A stretch of DNA of 6,350 bases from JBMNUL01 sp050946255. Its GTDB lineage: Bacteria; Actinomycetota; Coriobacteriia; Coriobacteriales; CADBOM01. Under the pieces are notes generated by a model. The model was not told the origin of the DNA and ran no database searches. It saw only the letters and a list, made by a program, of their open reading frames with translations. The stretch spans positions 1-6,350 of the forward strand of contig JBMNUL010000150.1 in NCBI GenBank assembly GCA_050946255.1, given 5' to 3'. The position numbers and the translations under genes are program-made. The stretch's first letter is position 1. Every line of letters begins with the position of its first letter. Below, piece by piece: positions 1 through 4,959 of this stretch.

Positions 1-35
1 CTCTAACACTTGTGTTTAATTCTTCGCAAAATTTT

Positions 36-374
36 TTAATTTTTTTCAAAGTAGTCCTGGGCTAATTCCTGTGCATCTAAATATTGGTTTCTTTTCTCTT
101 CTTCGGAAAGTTCATAGTTTTTCAATAAATTGCCTTTAAATATTTCTTGGAATTTATCTGGATATTCAGCAGTAATTTCAATGTATTTCTCATTTGCGGT
201 CGAAAATGTCTCGATTGTGCTTTCGATGTTTTTTGCCATGTTGCACAGTTCAATGCTATAGCTTTCCTTTCTCTTTCGTTCTCGTCTAGCTCTTAAGCTT
301 CTGTCAAATTCAATTGCAGCAATGATAAGGGCTAATATTGCAATGATCACATCTACGAGCTCAAACCAATCCAT
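36..374 (-). CDS. Small single-pass membrane protein, function unknown (112 aa)
   Basis: I do not recognise the family. The protein opens with a hydrophobic helix at about residues 6-21 (rich in I, A, L, V). A strongly basic stretch follows (RARRERKRK, about 28-36), which by the positive-inside rule puts the rest in the cytoplasm. Residues 40-112 are polar, acid-rich and predicted mostly helical, with possible coiled-coil character. No catalytic motif or signal-peptidase site is visible. The ATG at 374 has a strong ribosome binding site: AGGAG (complement of 380-384), 5 nt upstream. That makes this a credible real gene despite its size. The stop is TAA at 36-38. It is AT-rich compared with the genes to its right and is transcribed away from the nuclease remnant. 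It could be a regulator or effector of an accessory locus, but its function cannot be read from the sequence. Confidence 0.7.
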   Translation of the reverse strand: MDWFELVDVIIAILALIIAAIEFDRSLRARRERKRKESYSIELCNMAKNIESTIETFSTANEKYIEITAEYPDKFQEIFKGNLLKNYELSEEEKRNQYLDAQELAQDYFEKN

Positions 375-699
375 TATTACTCCTAACTAATAGGAAAGAG
401 AAAGCCCCTCTCATAATCACTATGTCATTCGGAATAGAAATGCTATGGGTTTGTAGTAACTTGCAAACCTATTAATTAAGAGTACCATCAAGTTATGGGA
501 TACTCAACAATTGCCTAATTATTTAGCAACACTAGACTATTATTTTGTTACATATTTTCTCTGATGGGAATCTAATAATTGATTCCAAAAGATTAATTGT
601 CGTTTTTGAATTGCCCTAACATCAAATTTTGATGCTGAAGCTTCTTGCGAATTGGAGTTACGGAGTGTTGAGAAAACTCCCAATAGAAAAGAATCCGCA
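375..699. other. AT-rich intergenic region between divergent genes
   Basis: About 325 bases with no convincing gene. It must hold the promoters of the minus-strand membrane-protein gene and the plus-strand nuclease gene, but no clear -35/-10 pair stands out. A weak plus-strand candidate is TTGCCT (511-516), 16 nt, TAGACT (533-538). Small inverted repeats lie at 398-412 (GAGA/TCTC, 7-nt loop, inside the leader of the membrane-protein gene), 445-472 (listed separately) and 511-529 (TTGC/GCAA). The antisense open frame that crosses 540-920 runs through the nuclease coding region and looks like a shadow of it. Confidence 0.5.
445..472. other. Inverted repeat / stem-loop upstream of the membrane-protein gene
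   Basis: ATGGGTTTG (445-453) pairs with CAAACCTAT (464-472) across a 10-nt loop, giving 9 pairs including one G-T. It lies about 70 bp upstream of the ATG at 374. Neither strand has a T-run after the stem, so an operator or leader structure is more likely than an intrinsic terminator. The role is inferred. Confidence 0.4.
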
Positions 700-1548
700 A
701 TGCCAACAATAGATGGAATCAAATCCAAATTCGAATCAGGCGAAATCTCGAAGCAGGATATTGTGGATAACGTCTGGCTTGCGACCGTTACATTACGAGC
801 AGAGAAAGCAAAGCAGCCTAGAGGCGGATTCATCAGGCCAAGAGATCTCGAGTTCACGCAGCTTGCAGGCGACGAGGCCGACGATTTGAATCCCAATGAA
901 AGCGTCTCCCCCGGAACCATGGGGATGGCAGTTGATTATCTGACTCGATTCATGAATGGCACCCCTGCTGCACAGGCTTTCGGCATCTCAAATAAGGGAG
1001 CAAAGATGGTCCATGAGGAGGATCTGTTCGAAAACCTGTTGCAGTCAATCTCCGGACTGGATGACGAATCGATAGTCGCCGTTGCTAGACTCACTGGATT
1101 CGACGCTGCTTTTCGTGCTGGACGCGCTACTTATCGCCCAGTCATGGACATCAATCCCGACACCCCGACCATCGAGAACATCAGGACGATGGTCAATCGC
1201 GCGCTGCAGTTCTTCGAAGAATTCGGCCCGGTAGTCCTAGACGGATTGAAGTTCGAGGGCGGCTACACTGGGTACGTCGCCACTGGCGACGGCGACTTCC
1301 TCACAAAGAACACACTGTGAGATTTCAAAGTCTCGAAGAACAAGCCATTACCAAAGCACACTCTCCAGCTGCTGATGTACTGGAGGATGGGGCTACATTC
1401 GATTCATCCTGAATACAATAGCGTGGAATACCTTAGGATATACAATCCGCGCATGAATGCGATTTTCAAGATCTCTGTTGACAAGATTTCCTCTGAGACG
1501 ATCAAAGAAGTGGAGCGAGAGGTCATCGGATACGACGATGTCTCGTAA
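700..1548 (+). pseudogene. PD-(D/E)XK (RecB/Cas4-like) nuclease gene interrupted by an in-frame TGA
   Basis: From the ATG at 700 the frame is open for 206 codons to TGA (1318-1320). It then continues in the same frame for 75 more codons to TAA (1546-1548), so the intact product would be about 282 residues. Numbering through the stop as residue 207, the active-site pattern spans it: GDGD (D197/D199), then D208-F-K210, then Q223-L-L-M-Y227. This is the D...(D/E)xK...QxxxY signature of RecB/Cas4-type PD-(D/E)XK nucleases, which cut DNA using a divalent metal. The first ~190 residues are helical and unrecognised. TGG (Trp) to TGA is the simplest single change at this spot. The truncated product would lose DxK and QxxxY and be inactive. 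The ATG at 700 was chosen although its ribosome binding site is weak (AGAAAAGAA, upstream); an in-frame TTG at 652 would add 16 residues but has no better site. Readthrough or a sequencing error cannot be excluded. Confidence 0.7.
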
Positions 1549-1549
1549 T

Positions 1550-1565
1550 GACACCGAAAGGTGTC
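1550..1565. terminator. GAAA-tetraloop hairpin between convergent genes
   Basis: GACACC (1550-1555) and GGTGTC (1560-1565) form a perfect 6-bp stem closed by GAAA, a stable GNRA-type tetraloop. It starts one base after the TAA of the nuclease frame and lies 56 bases past the stop of the convergent HxlR gene. A second GGTGTC (1569-1574) could compete for the same GACACC arm. There is no T-tract on either strand, so it is at best a weak bidirectional terminator or an mRNA 3'-end stabiliser. Confidence 0.45.
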
Positions 1566-1620
1566 TGAGGTGTCCCCGCGCAACACACGGACGTTATCCT
1601 CTCCCCCACCTCAATATCCG

Positions 1621-1980
1621 CTACCTGCTTGCCGACTCCCGTTTGTCCAGTTCAACACCGTAGTTGGCACTCCAATCTCTAAGGCTTATCAGAACTGGCA
1701 CGAGACTTTTCCCGGTTTCTGTAAGTGAATATTCCACCCTCACCGGCATCTCATCGTATTGAACCCGGTTCACGATTCCAAAATCCACAAGCTCACGCAA
1801 CGACGAGGCAAGCATCGTGGGAGTAATGCCCGGAACCTTGCGTTTAATCTCGTTGTAGCGGAGCGCATCCGAATAGTGCAGCGTGCAGATGATCTTGATC
1901 TTCCACTTGCCACCAATGATCTGCGAAGCCAAATCCATAGGACAGGCTTCCGTGCATGGGCATTGCTCCTCGAATTTCAT
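1621..1980 (-). CDS. HxlR-family (DUF24) winged-helix transcriptional regulator
   Basis: This 119-residue protein has the family's normal length and motifs. CPMDLASQIIGGKWKIKII (about 13-31) is the family entry helix, and LRYNEIKRKVPGITPTML (about 40-57) contains the recognition helix. The wing follows at about 61-89 with MPVRVEYSLTETG. HxlR proteins are small dimeric DNA-binding proteins, and several (for example YodB and HypR of Bacillus subtilis) sense quinones, aldehydes or disulfide stress through an N-terminal cysteine. Here Cys7, Cys9 and Cys13 cluster at the N-terminus (CPCTEAC), with Cys32 further in, so thiol sensing is plausible but inferred. The ATG at 1980 has a GGGAGAGAG-type ribosome binding site (complement of about 1986-1994). 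The gene is divergent from the alcohol dehydrogenase and probably controls it and itself. Family assignment is firm; the inducer is unknown. Confidence 0.93.
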   Translation of the reverse strand: MKFEEQCPCTEACPMDLASQIIGGKWKIKIICTLHYSDALRYNEIKRKVPGITPTMLASSLRELVDFGIVNRVQYDEMPVRVEYSLTETGKSLVPVLISLRDWSANYGVELDKRESASR

Positions 1981-2030
1981 GATGTCTCTCTCCCTAGTCA
2001 GTTTTCTCGTAGCTAGTAAGAAAAAACTGC

Positions 2031-2065
2031 GATATTGAAATCATATCTAATAGTTATTTAATATC
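2031..2065. promoter_or_regulatory. Candidate HxlR operator: GATATT/AATATC inverted repeat
   Basis: GATATT (2031-2036) and AATATC (2060-2065) are exact inverted half-sites 23 bp apart (29 bp between equivalent positions, close to three helical turns). They bracket both predicted divergent promoters. A dimeric regulator bound here would cover the start regions of both genes. A further direct repeat, CTAGT (1994-1998 and 2013-2017), lies in the regulator's leader. Assignment to HxlR rests on position only. Confidence 0.4.
2035..2064 (+). promoter_or_regulatory. Predicted promoter of the alcohol dehydrogenase gene
   Basis: TTGAAA (2035-2040) and TAATAT (2059-2064) form a good sigma-70-type pair with an 18-nt spacer. 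The transcript would start near 2071 and have a leader of about 160 nt before the ATG at 2232. It lies on the same DNA as the opposing regulator promoter. Confidence 0.5.
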
Positions 2066-2067
2066 AA
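2040..2067 (-). promoter_or_regulatory. Predicted promoter of the HxlR-family regulator gene
   Basis: Read on the minus strand, TTGATA (complement of 2062-2067) and TATGAT (complement of 2040-2045) are 16 nt apart, a good sigma-70-type match. The start would fall near 2033, giving a leader of about 50 nt. Its -10 touches the -35 of the dehydrogenase promoter and its -35 overlaps that promoter's -10, so the two cannot both be occupied by polymerase. Confidence 0.5.
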
Positions 2068-2231
2068 GTATAGAAATTGTAGCAGAACAACAACAGAACA
2101 AACGTAAGAACAAAGACAACAACATGATTACGCCGTGCCTGGAGCCCAAGACAACCTCCACCGCCGGGGCAAATCATCTGCTTGTTCGCTACAGGAATGC
2201 AAATCCTAGTTCATTGGAAGGGTGGTCGATT

Positions 2232-3188
2232 ATGGCAAAGATGAAGGCAATGGTGATTCCAGAGGCAAACAAGGCTTTCGAACTCAAAGAGGTAGATATC
2301 CCCGAACCTCAAGCGGGCGAGGTGCTTCTGAAAATCGAGGCTTGCGGAGTCTGCCATGGAGATTCGATGGCAGTAGGTGGAATGGCGAGCTCTTATCCTC
2401 GCATTCCCGGACACGAAGTTGTCGGTAGTGTGGAGGCCCTTGGCGACGGAGTCGACGGAATCGAAGTCGGATCCCGCGTTGGAATCGGTTGGCATGCAGG
2501 AAACGGAGGCGTGACCGGACTCACCCGTGACGGTGGCTACGCTGAATACATGACCGCCATTGCCTCGAGTCTTGTAAGCATTCCGGAAGACCTGTCATCA
2601 GCCGAGGCCGCTCCCCTGCTCTGCGCTGGACAGACGGTCTTCAGCGCATTGCGCAACAGCTCCGCACGCCCCGGCGACCTTGTCGCCATCCTCGGAATAG
2701 GCGGACTCGGTCACCTTGCTGTCCAGTATGCCCACAAATCCGGATTTGAAGTCGCTGCCATCTCCCGCGGTGATTTCAAACGCCAACTTGCAACTGAGCT
2801 CGGCGCAGACCACTATATCGACAACTCCGACGGCTCGGCAGCAGATCAGCTCAAGACCCTCGGCGGCGCTCAGGTGCTTCTGGTAACCTCGGCGAACCCC
2901 GAAGTCGTCAAACCCCTCATCGCTGGAATGAAACCTGGTGGAGAGATCATCTTCGCAAGCACCTCCACCGATCCTATCGGGTGGTCGACCATGGACTTCA
3001 TCGGAACTGGTGCATGTGCCAAGGGAACTTTCACCAATGCGGAAGAGCTTGAGCGCACTTTGAAGTTCAGCACCCTCTTCGATGTCAAACCGCGCATCGA
3101 GACGTTCAGACTCGACCAGGCAACTGAGGCCTACGACAAGATGATGACAGCAAAAACCAAGTTCCGTGGTGTCCTCGTCATGCAGTGA
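2232..3188 (+). CDS. Zinc-dependent alcohol dehydrogenase (MDR family) lacking the structural-zinc loop
   Basis: A 318-residue medium-chain dehydrogenase/reductase, expected to interconvert an alcohol and aldehyde in the cytoplasm. The catalytic zinc ligands are all present: Cys38 (ACGVCHGDS), His61-Glu62 (PGHE) and Cys131 (LLCAGQTVF). The nucleotide-binding glycine motif GIGGLG is at 155-160. The second strand ends in ISRGDFK (177-183) with no acidic residue at the usual NAD-selecting place, which hints at NADP(H); that is inference. Family members of about 340 residues carry a four-cysteine structural-zinc lobe after GW..G. Here GWHAGNGG (86-93) joins directly to VTGLTRDGGYAEY (94-106), so about 20 residues are missing in frame. 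The ATG at 2232 was chosen because GGAAGG (2216-2221) lies 10 nt upstream and the conserved N-terminus starts there. The same frame opens at 2124, without a ribosome binding site. It is divergent from the HxlR regulator, its likely controller. The substrate is unknown. Confidence 0.92.
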   Translation: MAKMKAMVIPEANKAFELKEVDIPEPQAGEVLLKIEACGVCHGDSMAVGGMASSYPRIPGHEVVGSVEALGDGVDGIEVGSRVGIGWHAGNGGVTGLTRDGGYAEYMTAIASSLVSIPEDLSSAEAAPLLCAGQTVFSALRNSSARPGDLVAILGIGGLGHLAVQYAHKSGFEVAAISRGDFKRQLATELGADHYIDNSDGSAADQLKTLGGAQVLLVTSANPEVVKPLIAGMKPGGEIIFASTSTDPIGWSTMDFIGTGACAKGTFTNAEELERTLKFSTLFDVKPRIETFRLDQATEAYDKMMTAKTKFRGVLVMQ

Positions 3189-3301
3189 GATTGTTTCCGG
3201 AGGCTTCCTAACCTGGTTGCAAACTTCTCTTTCGCAGATCTTTCTCAAAAGCCAGCCCTAAATACAGCAAGGCAACTCTCTAGAACCATTTCCTTAAACC
3301 G

Positions 3302-3339
3302 GTTGAGCCCGTTTCCACCTTCGCGGATTCGGGCTCAAC
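3302..3339. terminator. Bidirectional stem-loop between convergent dehydrogenase and transporter genes
   Basis: GTTGAGCCCG (3302-3311) and CGGGCTCAAC (3330-3339) are a perfect 10-bp inverted repeat around an 18-nt loop. The stem sits 113 bases past the dehydrogenase stop and 12 bases past the transporter stop. It overlaps the palindrome AACCGGTT (3297-3304). The plus-strand exit is only mildly T-rich (TGTGTGTTTG) and the minus-strand exit weaker still, but stem strength and position between two convergent genes support a shared terminator. Confidence 0.7.
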
Positions 3340-3351
3340 TGTGTGTTTGCC

Positions 3352-4263
3352 TCATTGTGGGGCGAGCGAATTCGGCTCTCCCCGATTATCCAACTGTGCC
3401 AGCGCGATGCTCCCACAAATGAGCACAACCCCCACCACTACCAGCGGTGTCACCGTTTCCCCCAAGATGAGGAATCCAGACAGCACCGCCATCGGCAACT
3501 CCGATGACGTGAGGATCGAGACCATCCCGCTCTTAAGGTTCGAGGATGCCACAACGATGAACACGATAGGGATGACTCCCATGAGAATTCCCATGAGGAA
3601 AGCCCAGGGAATGAACGCCACCACATCGCAGGGCCCAACGTTAAGAATCGGGAAGATTATTGCCAAAACGATAAGAGCTCCTGCTTGCTGCCAGAACGAA
3701 CGGGGAATCGCAGGGCTGTCAACAGCGATGCGGCTGTTTAAGAAGATGAACCCCGCATAGGAAACCGCGCAGCAGAGAGCCAACACGAGCCCGAGTGGGT
3801 TCATGCTGACGTTCCCAGCTATCAGCTCGTCGAGAAGCCCACTACCCATCAACGACCCGACGATGATGATCAAAGCCGAGAGAACCGTCCATTTTCCCGG
3901 AAGCTTGCGCGTTGCAATGCACTCGAACACCACGACTATCCACACGTACTGGAACATTATCGCCACAGTAGTGCCCACTGACAGCAAGTCGATGGAGAAG
4001 TAGTACAAGATCGTGGATGCCAAGAAGAGAATTCCAGCCGTCAGAAGCTTCAGAATGTCAATTTTCGGGACGCTGCCTCGATATTTGATTGCCGAGATGA
4101 TCCCGAGGATTATGAAGGAGACTACGATCTGCCCGATTACCACGTGCATGACCTGGAAACCTTGGCCGACGATCACCTGGCTTATGGAGCCTCCGATTCC
4201 AAAGCAGCATCCTGCCAACAAGGCTAGTACAGCTGCCAGATTCTTGTTAGCTCCCTTCCCCAC
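3352..4263 (-). CDS. EamA/DMT-family permease (10 transmembrane helices)
   Basis: This 303-residue protein is almost wholly hydrophobic. I place ten membrane helices at roughly 9-31, 38-59, 71-92, 96-117, 125-145, 155-175, 190-209, 216-239, 246-268 and 272-290. That is the two-times-five fold of EamA (drug/metabolite transporter) proteins. SELPMAVLSGFLILGE (254-269) matches the family's conserved end-of-helix-9 region, and the matching stretch of the first repeat is at about 96-120. Members export or import small metabolites such as amino acids or nucleosides; the substrate cannot be deduced. The start is GTG at 4263, supported by AAGGAG (complement of 4270-4275) six bases upstream, and no ATG fits better. 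It converges on the dehydrogenase gene across a stem-loop and appears to be a single-gene unit. Confidence 0.9.
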   Translation of the reverse strand: MGKGANKNLAAVLALLAGCCFGIGGSISQVIVGQGFQVMHVVIGQIVVSFIILGIISAIKYRGSVPKIDILKLLTAGILFLASTILYYFSIDLLSVGTTVAIMFQYVWIVVVFECIATRKLPGKWTVLSALIIIVGSLMGSGLLDELIAGNVSMNPLGLVLALCCAVSYAGFIFLNSRIAVDSPAIPRSFWQQAGALIVLAIIFPILNVGPCDVVAFIPWAFLMGILMGVIPIVFIVVASSNLKSGMVSILTSSELPMAVLSGFLILGETVTPLVVVGVVLICGSIALAQLDNRGEPNSLAPQ

Positions 4264-4349
4264 CGAAGTCTCCTTGTGTCATTACCGTCGAGTCGTAGTT
4301 GAAGCATCTAAATCTAGTTTCATTTTCGAAAGTGATATGGGCAAGCTGA

Positions 4350-4380
4350 TTCAAAATGGTTTTCGCAAATGGTTTTTGAA
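4350..4380. promoter_or_regulatory. Nested direct and inverted repeats upstream of the EamA gene
   Basis: AAATGGTTTT occurs twice in tandem, at 4354-4363 and 4367-4376 (13-bp offset). The pair is flanked by the inverted arms TTCAAAA (4350-4356) and TTTTGAA (4374-4380). The block ends about 90 bp upstream of the GTG at 4263, where an operator for the transporter would be expected. No clear -35/-10 pair was found with it. The role is inferred from position and symmetry. Confidence 0.3.
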
Positions 4381-4434
4381 GTGAGTAGCGTCACGGTTTG
4401 GACGAGAATGGAACCTCGGCTTAACGAAGATCGA

Positions 4435-4480
4435 ACTTGGAACCAACAAATTTAAAGCCAGTCCTGAACGGGTTCCAAGT
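4435..4480. other. Perfect 10-bp inverted repeat with 26-nt loop
   Basis: ACTTGGAACC (4435-4444) and GGTTCCAAGT (4471-4480) match exactly as inverted copies. The element lies in the space between two divergent genes, at the left edge of the CCAA-rich repeat tract, and one arm supplies the first CCAA of that tract. It could be an RNA hairpin or a protein-binding site. It has no T-tract to mark it as a terminator. Confidence 0.45.
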
Positions 4481-4667
4481 CAATTCCAAACGCAAACTAA
4501 GCCAATTCCAAACGCAATCCAAACCGCATCCAAACCAAGACCAAATCGCATATGATAGAAGCAGGTCGAATCGCATTCAAACCAAAGCCGAACCAATTCC
4601 AAGCGCAAGCTGAACCGTTTTCAATCGAAAACCAAATCGAATATGGCAGAATCTAGATAAAATCCAA
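4475..4667. repeat. Degenerate CCAA-rich tandem repeat tract with 91-bp offset
   Basis: The plus strand is A/C-rich and G-poor (6 G in 4481-4550) and carries about 13 CCAA tetranucleotides. CAATTCCAAACGCAA occurs exactly at 4481-4495 and 4503-4517, and with one change at 4594-4608. A longer unit is repeated: 4502-4565 and 4593-4656 align without gaps at 48 of 64 positions, offset 91 bp. The spacing and lack of conserved spacers exclude a CRISPR array. No open frame across it looks like a protein. It may be a regulator-binding array, an iteron-like element or a decayed intergenic repeat. Confidence 0.6.
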
Positions 4668-4959
4668 ACTCTGCCTGTTGCGAAACCTGAAATTGCGTCC
4701 GACAATCTATATGGGGTGTCTATCTTGCGTGCCAGCCGTTGCGCGCAGCCCGCTAATTGCAGAGACTTTGACATTGAGGACGGCCCTGCGGTTATGTCGT
4801 CATCTGCCGGCCGCCATCGCATGCGACCAGTTTGTTTTGGCCTCGACATCGCAAGCAGCTTCGCTTGGCACAGCTCCGCAGATTATCTCAGCCGAACCCA
4901 CAGACACAATGACGCGGCATGAACCTGACACCCCGAGCACTAGAGAGGCAGTGTGATAA
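4657..4959. other. Intergenic leader region of otsA, no convincing gene
   Basis: About 300 bases, more GC-rich than the repeat tract before them. A perfect -35 consensus TTGACA is at 4768-4773, but the facing -10 is poor (TATGTC at 4793-4798, 19-nt spacer), so the promoter call is weak. A 10-bp palindrome TCGCATGCGA lies at 4817-4826. A 92-codon open frame from a TTG at 4678 stops three bases before the otsA ATG, but it has no good start signal and no recognisable protein character. Confidence 0.4.

Noticed and set aside
5..16. AACAC-TT-GTGTT palindrome past the stop of the membrane-protein gene as a terminator
   Set aside because: A 2-nt loop cannot form a normal hairpin, the stem is weak, and the T-tract needed would lie outside the window.
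540..920. 126-codon minus-strand open frame opposite the nuclease gene
   Set aside because: It lies antisense to a motif-bearing coding region, has no family features, and spans both the AT-rich spacer and the nuclease gene. It is best explained as a shadow.
1318..1334. Selenocysteine or alternative genetic code as the reason for the internal TGA
   Set aside because: The small hairpin overlaps the TGA instead of lying downstream as bacterial SECIS elements do. Trp is encoded by TGG in the dehydrogenase, transporter and otsA genes, and both the dehydrogenase and the transporter end in TGA, so TGA is a normal stop here.
2598..3248. 216-codon minus-strand open frame opposite the dehydrogenase
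   Set aside because: Antisense to a well-supported dehydrogenase; its sequence is the low-quality, Ser/Glu/Gly-rich type expected from a reverse-complement shadow.
4481..4656. CRISPR array
   Set aside because: Repeat copies are degenerate, offsets are 22 and 91 bp, and there are no uniform unique spacers or nearby cas genes. The Cas4-like motif in the nuclease is not enough to link them.
4817..4826. TCGCATGCGA palindrome upstream of otsA
   Set aside because: A 10-bp perfect palindrome is of interest but stands alone, with no repeat nearby and no defined promoter to relate it to.
4678..4956. 92-codon plus-strand open frame ending three bases before otsA
   Set aside because: It starts at TTG without a clear ribosome binding site, its composition is not protein-like, and overlapping frames of similar length exist on both strands. 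Conservation in relatives would reopen it.
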